Source: Pegoplata infirma (taxonomy: Eukaryota > Arthropoda > Insecta > Diptera > Anthomyiidae). From it: a stretch of 64,000 nt of DNA. The stretch lies in assembly GCA_963921195.1 (NCBI GenBank), contig OY992541.1, forward strand, positions 10,820,951 to 10,884,950. Reading direction: 5' to 3'. Position numbers and translations under genes: made by a program. Below are positions 45,190 through 55,883 of the stretch, piece after piece. The notes under the pieces are model-generated. The model was given only the letters and a program-made list of their open reading frames with translations. It did not search any database and had not been told where the DNA came from. Position 1 is the stretch's first letter. Every line of letters begins with the position of its first letter.

Positions 45190-45768
45190 AACAAGTAAAA
45201 AAGTTAAATTCGGCCTTGCCGAATGTAGTGATACCCTCCACAATTTTAAAAAGATTATTGCAAAAAACTTTATTTAAAAGGAAATTACAAAAAAAAAAAA
45301 TTTTGGTAAAAAAAATCCGCGATTTTTTTCTTTTTTTGTTAAAAAATATGTTCGTACTTGTTTAAATACCATTTGGTGTTCAATTATGTTCACATATGCC
45401 AACTAGAAGACGAATTAAAGCATTTTGTATTTTTAGGTTATGTTGAATGTACTGAAATTTTTGAGGTGTGCTTACATTTTCGTTCATAACTTTTGAACCG
45501 CTGGACCGATATCGCTCAAATGCAATACCAAACTTCTCGGGAGAACTTCCAATAAATATGTTAAGTTTCAGTCATCTCTGTGCAATATTTTGTCCGCGAC
45601 AGCATTTTCCACAGACAGACAGACGGACATCGCTAGAATGTCTTAAAATCGAACGGGCATCATGAATATATATACTTTATGGGGTCCCAGATCGATATTT
45701 CGATGAGTTACAAACGGAATGACAAACTTATATATACCCTCTATCGCTAAGTGGAGGGTATAAAAAGT
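45190..45768 (-). mobile_element. mini-me/DINE-1-like element, full copy in reverse
   Basis: It is the near-complete reverse complement of the element at 41606-42196, from AACAAGTAAAAAAGTTAAAT with the TTCGGCCTTGCCGAA hairpin to GTGGAGGGTATAAAAA. With the 41606 copy it brackets the two small ankyrin exons in inverted orientation. Confidence 0.8.
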
Positions 45769-46043
45769 TCGTTAAGTAATAATAAAAAAATTGATAGTTA
45801 TTTTTATGTACATGCATAGCATGAGTGTGTGTGTGTCCGTTGTTTGCTTCGTCATATTAACGGGGTTGCCAGACTTTTTTTTGGCTTGGTTGCCAAATCG
45901 GATGGAAAATATCGCCAAAATTCAATTTTGTTCAGATTTCTCAAAAAAAAAAAATATTTTCATTTAAAAAAAATAAATTTTGTTAAATAATAAAAGACAG
46001 AAATAAACTTTATGGCAAAAATCGCCCAAATCCGGAAAATCTA

Positions 46044-46216
46044 CACTCTAATTAAAATGATTTCAGTTTCCTACTATAAATTGGGTAAATTTACACAAAA
46101 TGTGTAGTTTTACCCAAAAATTATTGGAAATTTACAGATTTATAGTAGTATATTATTTGAATTTGTTGAAATTTACCCAATTTATAGTAGGAAACTGGAC
46201 TCATTTGTTAAGAGTG
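46044..46216. mobile_element. Small palindromic MITE, TA duplication
   Basis: 173 bp beginning CACTCTAATTAAAATGA and ending GTTAAGAGTG, with TA on both sides. TTTCCTACTATAAATTGGGT in the left half mirrors the right half, so almost the whole element can fold. Confidence 0.75.
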
Positions 46217-46259
46217 TATACATATAAAAGAGTAATGTGACTAACTGACATACTCATTC

Positions 46260-47830
46260 ATCATCGCGCAGCCCAAACCGCTGAAGTTAGAGACTTGAAA
46301 TTTGGACTGTAGGTTGACCTCCCGGAATAAAGATTCACTAAGGCTGGATTTTTGCCAATGTTGATTCTAAGGGGGTAAAAAGGGTAAAAAACTGTACTTT
46401 TGATACTTTTTAAATCTCCTGATAAAATGATCATAGAGACTTGAAATTTGGACTGTATGTTCACCTCCCGGAATATAGATCCATTAAGGGTGGGGTTTTG
46501 CCAGTGTTGATTCTAAGGGGGTCAAAAGGGTAATAAACTGTACTTTTGGTGCTTTTTATATCTCCTGAAATAATGGTCATAGAAACTTGAAATTTGGACA
46601 GTATGTTCAAATCCCGGAATTTAGATCCAGTACGGCTGGATTATTTCCAATGTAGATTCTAAGGGGGTAAAAAGGGAAAAAATCTGTACTTTTGGTACCT
46701 TTTATATTTCCTTAAAAAATTGTCACATAGACTTGAAATTTGGACTGTATGTTCACCTTCCGGAATAAAGATCCCCTAAGACTTGGTTTTTGCGAATGAT
46801 GTTTCTAATCCCAGGAAAAAATTTTCAAAAAAGTAATCCAGTGGGGAATTAAGGAATTTTGTGGAAATCGATTCCCTGCTAGATTACGCAATCGATTCTT
46901 TTAACAAGGAGTGAGACTGATTTCAATTAGTTCTTGAGAATCAATTACTTTTTTTTACTAATAACCAGTTTTTTTTGTTTGTAAGGAAGTACTTATCAAA
47001 GTGAAAAAATGACTACTTCGCTAGTGTCAAATGTATCAGTTGCCCTGCAAAAAACTGGAACCTCTTTTTAATATTCACTCCCACAAAAGGGGGCGGGTCA
47101 CAAAAAAAATCACAGGGGCTACCTGGATCCAATTACAGTACTTTTACTTTTTTTACATAAAAATATTTTATTTGTTTAACAAAAATACAAAAAAAAAAAG
47201 TCAAAAATAAAGTTTTTCGTAGGTTAAACTTTTCAAGTAGGGAACTTTTTCCCTCCCGGTCCGATCATGCCCATTTACAAACTTAACCAGCCTATGACCA
47301 TAATACATATTTGTGCCAGACTTCAGGAATATAGCTAAAAATCTACCGTTAAAATTTTCATTAAAACTTTTATTTTGTGTCTTGGAAACAATAATAGTAC
47401 TATTTTTTACATGGAACTCGTTTTTATTTACAATTTTATTTTATAATGTAATAAAATACTTTTTGATTATTGGCAATGTGTTTGGTAATCGAGTGTTAAA
47501 AATTGGTAACCAGAAATTTAATGCAATGTATGGTAATGTGGTCTTAATGAAATGTGTAATTTTTTCCTGGGATAGGGTAAAAAGGGTAAAAATATGTACT
47601 TTTGTTACATTTTATATTTCCTTAAATAATGGTACTAGAAAATTGAAATTTGCAATGTCGGTTCACCTCCCGGAAAAAAAGATTCACTAATGGGTAAAAA
47701 AGTACTTTTGGTACTTTTTTTTTATTTACTGAAATAATAGTTATTCAAACTTAAAATTTAGAATGTAAGTTCCTTTAGTAAAATAAAATATTCTAGAACA
47801 ACTTCTTTCCGAAAATTCTGTAGCGTTTTC
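46260..47830 (+). repeat. ~148-bp tandem repeats with ACTTTTGGTACTTTTTATAT
   Basis: Units start near 46290, 46440, 46586 and 46733 with GACTTGAAATTTGGACTGTA, then CACCTCCCGGAATAAAGAT, TTGATTCTAAGGGGGT, and CTGTACTTTTGGTACTTTTT. Degenerate units recur near 47640 and 47720. 47080-47340 resembles the interior of the element at 62810 (CCCTCCCGGTCCGATCATGC). Non-coding. Confidence 0.75.
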
Positions 47831-49193
47831 AAAAAGTACCTTTTATAAAAAGTACCTTTTATAAAAAGTACCTTTTATAAAAAGTACCTTTTATAAAAAG
47901 TACCTTTTATAAAATGTACCTTTTATAAAAAGAACCTTTTATAAAAAGTACCTTTTATAAAAAGTACCTTTTATAAAAATTACCTTTTATAAAAAGTACC
48001 TTTTATAAAAAGTACCTTTTATAAAAAGTACCTTTTATAAAAAGTACCTTTTATAAAAAGTACCTTTTATTAAAAGTACCTTTTATAAAAGTACCTTTTA
48101 TAAAAAGTACCTTTTATAAAAAGTACCTTTTATAAAAAGTACCTTTTATGAAAAGTACCTTTGATAAAAAGTACCTTTTATAAAGAGTACCTTTTATAAA
48201 AATTACCTTTTATAAAAAGTACCTTTTATAAAAAGTACCTTTTATAAAAAGTACCTTTTTTAAAAAGTACCTTTTTTAAAAAGTACCTTTTATAAAAAGT
48301 ACCTTTTATAAAAGTACCTTTTATAAAAAGTACCTTTTATAAAAAGTACCTTTTATAAAAAGTACCTTTTATAAAAAGTACCTTTTATAAAAAGTACCTT
48401 TTATAAAAAGTACCTTTGATAAAAAGTACCTTTTATAAAGAGTACCTTTTATAAAAAGTACCTTTTATAAAAAGTACCTTTTATAAAAAGTACCTTTTAT
48501 AAAAAGTACCTTTTATAAAAAGTACCTTTTATAAAAAGTACCTTTTATAAAAAGTACCTTTTATAAAAAGTACCTTTTATAAAAAGTACTTTTATAAAAA
48601 GTACCTTTTATTAAAAGTACCTTTTATAAAAAGTACCTTTTATAAAAAGTACCTTTTATAAAAAGTACCTTTTTCAAAAAGTACCTTTTATAAAAAGTAC
48701 CTTTTATAAAAAGTACCTTTTATAAAAAGTTCCTTTTATAAAAGTATCTTTTATAAAAAGTACCTTTTATAAAAAGTACCTTTTATAAAAAGTACCTTTT
48801 ATAAAAAGTACCTTTTATAAAAAGTACCTTTTATAAAAAGTACCTTTTATAAAAAGTACCTTTTATAAAAAGTACCTTTTATAAAAAGTACCTTTTATAA
48901 AAAGTACCTTTTATAAAAAGCACCTTTTATAAAAAGTACCTTTTATAAAAAGTACCTTTTATAAAATAACTTTTTATAAAAAGTACCAATTAAAAAGTAC
49001 ATTTTATAAAAAGTACCCTTTATAAAAAGTACCTTTTATAAAAAGTACCTTTTATAAAAAGTACCTCTTATAAAAAGTACCTTTTAAAAAAAGTACCTTT
49101 TATAAAAAGTATCCTTTATAAAAAGTACCTTTTATAAAAAGTACCTTTCATTAAAGGTACCTTTTATAAAAAGTACCTTTTATTAAAAGTACC
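47831..49193 (+). repeat. 16-bp satellite AAAAAGTACCTTTTAT
   Basis: About 85 head-to-tail copies over 1363 bp, with few substitutions and occasional one-base length changes. Each unit joins two near-palindromes (AAAAGTACCTTTT and TTTTATAAAA). No spacers of unrelated sequence, so it is not a CRISPR-like array. Confidence 0.97.
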
Positions 49194-49263
49194 GGAAGTA
49201 CACTTTTTGGTACTTTTTTATTTCCTGAGGTATAAATAAAACAAACTTTTTTGTTTTTTAAAT

Positions 49264-49326
49264 CATTACATTGGTGGAGGGTATTTAAAGATTCGGCACA
49301 GCCGAATATAGCTTTCTTACTTGTTT
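49264..49326 (+). mobile_element. mini-me/DINE-1-like 3' end
   Basis: GGTGGAGGGTATTTAAAG, then ATTCGGCACAGCCGAAT and TATAGCTTTCTTACTTGTTT. Only the 3' end of the family is visible here. Confidence 0.7.
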
Positions 49327-49439
49327 ATAATAATACTCGTTTGATAATGATAACATTTAGTGTTGTTAACTTTGTCTTTAACAAATTGCATCTACTAGAA
49401 AAAAGTTTTCAATGTATTGTCGCCCACTGTATAAGATAA

Positions 49440-50960
49440 AAGTTTTCTAAGTCCCGAGAATTTTTTTTAAATTTTCTAAGTTCCAGACACAAAAAGTTTT
49501 TCGTTTGGAGTTAAGAATTTCATTAAAAATGATTTAAAAAAAAATTACACAAATTTTGAAAAGTTTGTTTTGGAGAATTTTCTAAGCTCCGGATACAAAA
49601 TATTTTTGGTAAATTTTTTGTGTGTTTGAAGTAAAAATTTATTAACAAAGTTCTAAGAAAAATTTAAGTTTCGAAATTTTTTGTTAAAAATTTCTAAGAC
49701 CTGGGGGCTAATCACGTAAAACGAAAACGATAGACGATGCATAATCGACATCAAAATACATATCGTTTTGAAGGCAAATTTTAAAGTTTTTCTTTATTTA
49801 ATTGTTAAAGAGTGTTGTCTAATCCAGAAATGTTAAAAAATTGGAAATATTTTGATTAGTTAAGAAGCAACAAGGCTCCAAAAATCGACGATAGTTAACT
49901 ATCGTTTTACGTGATCACAGTCCTGTAGCCCGTTTCTGTAATTAAAGTGAGAAGTTTTCGCATCGAAAAATATGAAACAAAATATTCCACAGTTTCTCGA
50001 CTCCGGAATAAAAACTGTTTCTGTATGTCAATGCGAAAACGCCAGCGTTTGTATTGGAATATTCCAAGATAGCTGTCAAAAAAGTAATCAAAGTGAGAAA
50101 ATAGTAAGAAAACAAAAAAAAAAAAAAAATAACACGAGCAAATTATTGTTTACGGATCATTTAAAAGCAATAAAATCAATATAAAAAAATTAAAATTATA
50201 TATTGTTGTTAAAAATGTATAGTGTTGTATTGATAACAGCATTTTTGCATTTAGATATTCTTTGATTTTTCTAAAATTTGTGAAAAAATATAATAAATTA
50301 GATATTTATACAAACACAAAACAAGTAATTTGTATTTTTCTTACTATTTTTCTTAATTTTTTTCATTTATTATCATTTTTTTAATGTTTTTATTTCTTTT
50401 TGTCGAAGTCTCTCACCGTTTTAAAATGTGAGTTTTTTTAACACTTCAAATACAAAAGTTTTCGACCAATTACTTTACAGAAACAGTTTTCTCGCATCAT
50501 TCCAATAAGTTTAACTACCAGTTTACAGAAGGCGAATGGTACACACGAACGAAAATTTTACATGTATTTTGTTGTTGTTACAATAACAAAACACATGCAA
50601 AATTTTCGTTCGTGTGTATCGTTCGCCTTCTGTAAACTGGCACTAAAAGTTTTCGCACAACAAAGTTACAGAAACAGTAAAATGTGAAAAGTCACTTTTT
50701 GTGCCGATTTACAATGTTTTCGTTTCATTTCACATGTTTCATGCGAGAAAACTTTCGATTCGAGAGTTACAGAAATCAGCTACTGGACACATTTTTTTTT
50801 TTGAATTTTCCGAAAAAACTGATTACATGGGATACTTTTGAAAATTATGAGATAAATAAAAACTATTTTATACAAAATTCTACACATTTTATCTTATGAT
50901 ACAAAATTATATACAACTATATCAAACTTGATAAACCCAATATTCGGATCAAAAAATTCT
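49440..50960. repeat. TTTTCTAAGTCCCGG repeat block split by later insertions
   Basis: 49440-49705 and 50785-50960 together match the order of 31370-31820. The middle part is inserted: 49706-49925 has CTAATCACGTAAAACGA and TCGTTTTACGTGATCACAGT ends (same family as 8796-9663), and 49926-50784 is a degenerate foldback with TTTCTGTAA and TTACAGAAA ends. Confidence 0.6.
50518..50641. repeat. Near-perfect 124-bp hairpin
   Basis: CAGTTTACAGAAGGCGAATG at the left mirrors CGTTCGCCTTCTGTAAACTG at the right, with ACGAACGAAAATTTTACATG mirrored inside and TTGTTGTTACAATAACAA at the turn. Confidence 0.8.
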
Positions 50961-51770
50961 ACCTTATGATTCTAAATCAAAAATTCGAAATTTCAAATAA
51001 TTGATTTTGAATTACAAGGTATGTTTTATGTAAAATCGAGTCCGGTTTTGTATGAGCCATGTGAGAATACGTTAGGGCTACCCAAAAAGTGCTAAATTAG
51101 ATTTTTTTTCGAAAAAAACGGTACGTGATAGAAAAATTTAGAAGGCGGACTTTATTTTAATTGATGGGAGTTCTAATTTCTCTTAATTTGTTCAACATTT
51201 AAACTTAAATATATTTAATACTAAGAAAACTCATGTGTATTTTTTTTTTATAATGCGTTGTAGTGCATTAAATTTTTAAAATTTGAAAATCGAAAGGGGG
51301 GGGGGGGGGGGGGGGCGGGGCCACGTACAAAATCTTAAATTTTTTCAACAAAGAAACTCAACAAACGCAATTTGTTGATCTAATAAAAGAGAAAAGAAAA
51401 CAAATTTTGTTTTCGACAAAGAAATTCAACAACCACAAACGTCATATGTTGATAAGGTAATGGAATTCAACAAAGGAATTTGTGATATCAACTAACAGTA
51501 TTAGTTGTATTGACTAATTTAATCAATTAAATATTTTGTTGGGTCAACCATGATAAAACTTTTATAGCAAAAAATACAAATAAATTAATAACAAAATTTT
51601 TTTTTATCGATATGAATGTAAGCGAATATTAATATTGAAATTAAACAAAAGTATTTAAAATTATTTTATACCATTTTTGTCTTATGTTGAAAATTACTTC
51701 TTATTTTTATTTCTTTGTGTCTGCTTTGTCTACACTACTATTTAAAAAGAACTACAGGCAAGAATAAAAT
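50961..51770. other. Ank intron: G-run and AACAAA-rich repeats
   Basis: A run of about 20 G at 51297-51316 and repeated TTCAACAAA / TTTGTTGA words at 51335-51545. No gene. Confidence 0.5.
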
Positions 51771-52170
51771 AAACAAGTGAGAGTGTTAAATTTATACCCT
51801 CCAACATTTAAAAAAATAAAAAAAAAAAAATTGACAAGGTGTGTTTTAAGGGGGGGGGGGGGGGGGGGGGTCGGTGAGCTGGGGTGTTTTATAATTATTT
51901 AAATTATTTTTTTTATCCACGCCCTTTAAAGAGGGGCGGGGCATAAAAGCGAAATTTTTTAGTCCCCTGTTTCCAAGCGCAGAATATAAACTTCTACTAA
52001 CATAAAAATGTTTCATTTGTTTCACAAAAATACATCTAAAAAATTTTAATTTTTAAAAGGTTGGTTTAGTTCTTCAAGGGGGAACTTTTTCCCCCTGGTG
52101 CGATTTGGCCCATTTCCGAACTTAACCTGCCTAGGACATATTTATACCAAACCTGAGGGGTCTAGCCAGG
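51771..52170 (-). mobile_element. mini-me/DINE-1-like element lacking its hairpin
   Basis: AACAAGTGAGAGTGTTAAAT is followed directly by TTATACCCTCCAAC, whereas related copies have a TTCGGC...GCCGAA hairpin at this point. A G-run (51851-51870) and the TTCCCCCTTGAAG-type interior are shared with 62810-63350. Confidence 0.65.
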
Positions 52171-53371
52171 CGCGGATCCAGGAATTTCATTTGGGGGGGG
52201 GGAGATTAAAAAAAAAAAAGTTTTACAAAAAAATATAAATGTTTGTGTGGGAGCGGGGGGGGGGGGGGGTGTAAATTTTTAATATAAAGTAACAAATTAA
52301 AAAAAAAAAAAAAATTTAAATGCGGATCCAGCTTATGGATTTGGGTGAAATTTTTGTATATTCAAAAAATTTTTTATGACTTAATTCGTAAATTCAAACA
52401 TTTGGAATTTTATTTGGAAATATTAAGACCTGCTCTCGAAACGATCATAAAATTAACAAATTAAATGTGTAGAAAAATATTGATATTGTGACTTTTCACT
52501 CATTAAAAATTTATATTATGACTTTTCAGTCATAAAAATTGGCTTGTGACAATAATAGCCATTCACAACTGTGAACAGACTTGTAAACTTTTATATGTAT
52601 AAAAAATCTTATTTCTCAGAAATCTTACGAAAAAACTTTTTAATAAAGTATGCAATTTTTATAAATGTTTCCTTCACAAAATTTCTCAGATGTTGAGACA
52701 TTTTTACTACAGAAAATCTCTTAGATTCTCAAATTCTTTCTCAAATTCTTTCAAAATAACCCATTTCTGAGATATTTGCCTTTAGAAAAATGTTCAGATT
52801 CTAAAACCCTTTGATATAAAAATGTTGTTTTATTCTCAGATCGAATTTTCTATAGAAAATATTTTAGATTCAACATTTTTCGCATAGAAAATGTCTCAGA
52901 TTTTTAAACTTTATTTTATGGAAATAATCTGAGATTCTGTGACATTCTTTTTATAAAATTTTTTTTTCAAAATTCTGATATACTTTTCTTATAAAAAAAC
53001 TCTTTTCAGATTCTGAAAGATTACACTGCGTGACAAAACTAACCACTATTTTAGAAAACAAAAGATACGACCATCATTTCAATATATTTCGGACATGCTG
53101 AATCGAATGGCGTACTCCGTTTTTTGATGTATGGTACAGTTTTCTTGTAAAATGTCGTTAAAGATTGGCAGATTTTCAGCTGCTTTTTTAACAAAAAAAT
53201 TCCAAAGCTAATGATTTTTAAATTTTATGGCATGGAAAACAAAGATATAACTTGTAGCAATATTTCTAATATAAACTTGGTTTAAAGCTTTTCATCTTAA
53301 GCCCTTAAATTCGCGGATTTCTTTATTTTTTTAAGTTTTCGCGAAATTAACCGCTAAATTGGTCTCTGATA
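52171..53371. other. Ank intron, no gene seen
   Basis: Two further G-runs (about 52193-52203, 52255-52270), then degenerate TTTATAGAAAATCTCAGATT words (52590-53030) and a GACAAAACTAACCACTATTT block near 53030. It ends at the assembly gap. Confidence 0.5.
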
Positions 53372-53571
53372 NNNNNNNNNNNNNNNNNNNNNNNNNNNNN
53401 NNNNNNNNNNNNNNNNNNNNNNNNNNNNNNNNNNNNNNNNNNNNNNNNNNNNNNNNNNNNNNNNNNNNNNNNNNNNNNNNNNNNNNNNNNNNNNNNNNNN
53501 NNNNNNNNNNNNNNNNNNNNNNNNNNNNNNNNNNNNNNNNNNNNNNNNNNNNNNNNNNNNNNNNNNNNNNN
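53372..53571. other. Assembly gap (200 N)
   Basis: Exactly 200 N, a common placeholder length, so the true size is unknown. Confidence 0.99.
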
Positions 53572-54092
53572 GCATTTTCCTTAATAAAAGAATTGAAAAT
53601 AAAATGGAAATCCAATTAAAATTGTAATTAAATAAACTAAAAAAAATTAATATAAAATTGAAAATCAATACTATAGATTTATTGATATTGATTCACATAA
53701 AATGTTTAATTGAAGAAAGACCAAAACTCAATTTAATTTTAAAAGTTAAACTTCAAAAAATGCCCTAAAATAAATAAACATAGAATTTTATTGTTTTATA
53801 TTATTAAAAACTTACATTTGGCAACTCTATTGTTCAAGATAGACGTGTTTTTTTTAACGCTAAAAAATTATTTATAATAAATCGATTTAAGTGATAATAA
53901 ATAATAGAAAATAACACAAAAACAATCAGCGAATTGGACGCTTTATAATTTGAAATAAATTAAAGTGAAAAAGATAAAAAAAACAAAGATTTTTTCTAAA
54001 GAAAAGCAAAGTGAAGTTTTTTTTTCCCCCCGTTTTTGCTTCGTTTGCTTTGTTTGTTTTGCTTAATTTTGTTTGTAACAAATATTCTGTGT

Positions 54093-55883
54093 ATGAGTGA
54101 GAACACCCCTCCACCCGAAAATAGAAGATTGAGCTGTAATGGCCGAAACGCGTACATTACAATGAGTGCTAAAAAAGATAATAGTGTTTTAAATAAAAAT
54201 TATTTTACGATAAAATCAAATAATTGCAGTGTGTGTTTCCCTCTTTCTGCAAGTGAAAAAAATGCACCTAAGAATGTGTGTAGTTGTTTCCCAATGAGTT
54301 CTAATATAAACAAACAATCAGCTGTTAATATTGCATCAAATTCTGTCAGTGATGGCATACTCAAACAAAATTTGGTACTAAATGAAAAAAATCCTAATTT
54401 AACCCCGAATGTGCCATATGGTACTAGTGACCCACAATTACCCCTTGATATGCCTTCGTGTAGCAAAAGCGCTGTTTTTACCCCCAACCGGCCATTTGTG
54501 AATAATAATGGCAATTTTTCTCCGAAAACGCCAACTGAAAAAAGTGCATATCAAACTCAGAAAGGTACCGTCCAGACCGGGATTGACATGTACATGACTG
54601 TCCTTAAGAGAAAACGAAGCCCTAGATCTTCGAAGTCCGTGAAACCTGCAAAGCAGGTCAGAGAACAGGAAGCAGGCAATGAAGCAGGTAATCGGTTTGC
54701 GATCTTAGATTCTGACTCAAATGAACCCGAACCGACAGGTAAGTCGTTTAAACCACCCCCTATTTATCTTAGAGAGCAAAGTTCTAGCGATCTTGTAAAT
54801 AGCCTCGTTACCGTTCTCGGTGAAAAATCTTTTTACATTATTCCTATTAGAAAAGGTAATATTCACGAGACTAAGATTCAAATATATAGTGAACAAGATT
54901 ATCGGAAGCTAGTTTCCCATTTCGAATCCCAGGAAAAAAGTTATTATACTTACCAATTGAAAAGCAGCAAAGGACTGCAAGCAGTTATTAAGGGAGTTGA
55001 CTCCAGCGTTGATCCTACTGAGATAAAAGATGCGCTTACTATAGAGGGCTTTAAAGTTAAAACTGTTGTCAATATTAGAAATAGGGAAAAAATACCCCAA
55101 CCTTTATTTCGTATTGAATTTGAACCCAATGACATCAAACTAAAGCGAAACGAAGTTCACCCAATTTATAAATTAAAATATTTACTTTATCGTAAGATAA
55201 CAGTTGAAGAACCCCACAAAAGAAATGGACCCGTACAATGTAATAATTGCCAAGAGTTTGGCCACACGAAGGCATATTGTAAACACCCTACCGTTTGCGT
55301 CATTTGCGGAGATCTGCATAATTCGAAAGACTGCAATAAATCCAAAACTGACTCCGGAGTTAAAAAGTGTAGCAATTGTGGTGAAAATCACACTGCTAAC
55401 TATAGAGGTTGCCCTGCGTATACCATGGAAAAGCGCTTCCACAATAGTCGGCCAAAAGTTACCCACATGGACGCTCAAAATGCCCGAGAATTCAGCTCTC
55501 AGCAACAACCCCCGTTAAGCGTTCAGAATCACGGACAAAATACTCAATCCTTTGTTCGAGAATTCTGTACCCAACAACAACCCCCGGTAAATGTTCCGAA
55601 TCTCGTACAAAATACACAATCCTTTGCATCTGTTTTGAGAAGCCGACCCACAGCTCCCAACCCAAGAATCGGTAACCCGACTCCCAATTATCAATCAGGA
55701 TTAAATAGAGAGAATCCTCAAACTCGACCATCCGGCCAGAATCAAGATTTTATTAGACTTGAAAAATCTATTGATACGCTTGTCCAGGCAATTTCAAATT
55801 TTACGGATAGAATGGGTTATATGTTGCAGGAGATGCTGAGTATGCAGTCGATGTTGCTGCAGACTCTGCTAAACAAACCATGA
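54093..55883 (+). CDS. LINE ORF1: Gag-like protein with PRE_C2HC and zinc knuckles
   Basis: The start is taken at ATG 54093 (MSENTPPPENRR); the frame is open further upstream but only with non-ATG starts. About 596 residues. The N-terminal 200 are low-complexity, Ser/Asn/Pro-rich, with a basic patch (KRKRSPRSSKSVKPAK). The middle carries an RRM-like/PRE_C2HC region (LQAVIKGVDSSVDPTEIKDA), followed by three knuckles: CNNCQEFGHTKAYC, CVICGDLHNSKDC and CSNCGENHTANYRGC. A Gln/Pro-rich stretch follows, then a C-terminal helix with heptad-like Leu/Met. In Jockey-group elements ORF1 binds the element RNA and forms the RNP. The stop overlaps the ORF2 start as ATGA. Confidence 0.93.
   Translation: MSENTPPPENRRLSCNGRNAYITMSAKKDNSVLNKNYFTIKSNNCSVCFPLSASEKNAPKNVCSCFPMSSNINKQSAVNIASNSVSDGILKQNLVLNEKNPNLTPNVPYGTSDPQLPLDMPSCSKSAVFTPNRPFVNNNGNFSPKTPTEKSAYQTQKGTVQTGIDMYMTVLKRKRSPRSSKSVKPAKQVREQEAGNEAGNRFAILDSDSNEPEPTGKSFKPPPIYLREQSSSDLVNSLVTVLGEKSFYIIPIRKGNIHETKIQIYSEQDYRKLVSHFESQEKSYYTYQLKSSKGLQAVIKGVDSSVDPTEIKDALTIEGFKVKTVVNIRNREKIPQPLFRIEFEPNDIKLKRNEVHPIYKLKYLLYRKITVEEPHKRNGPVQCNNCQEFGHTKAYCKHPTVCVICGDLHNSKDCNKSKTDSGVKKCSNCGENHTANYRGCPAYTMEKRFHNSRPKVTHMDAQNAREFSSQQQPPLSVQNHGQNTQSFVREFCTQQQPPVNVPNLVQNTQSFASVLRSRPTAPNPRIGNPTPNYQSGLNRENPQTRPSGQNQDFIRLEKSIDTLVQAISNFTDRMGYMLQEMLSMQSMLLQTLLNKP

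Noticed and set aside
45825..45842. A GT microsatellite as a regulatory element
   Set aside because: A short (GT)n run of a kind common throughout fly genomes, with no other signal nearby.
47831..49193. CRISPR-like array
   Set aside because: The units are contiguous 16-mers without unique spacers, in a eukaryotic intron; this is a satellite.
53331..53668. Frames crossing 53331-53668
   Set aside because: They run through 200 N and carry no evidence.
54036..54092. An N-terminal signal peptide for LINE ORF1 from an upstream start
   Set aside because: The hydrophobic 19-residue extension would need a TTG start; the first ATG is at 54093 and Gag-like ORF1 proteins are cytoplasmic or nuclear.
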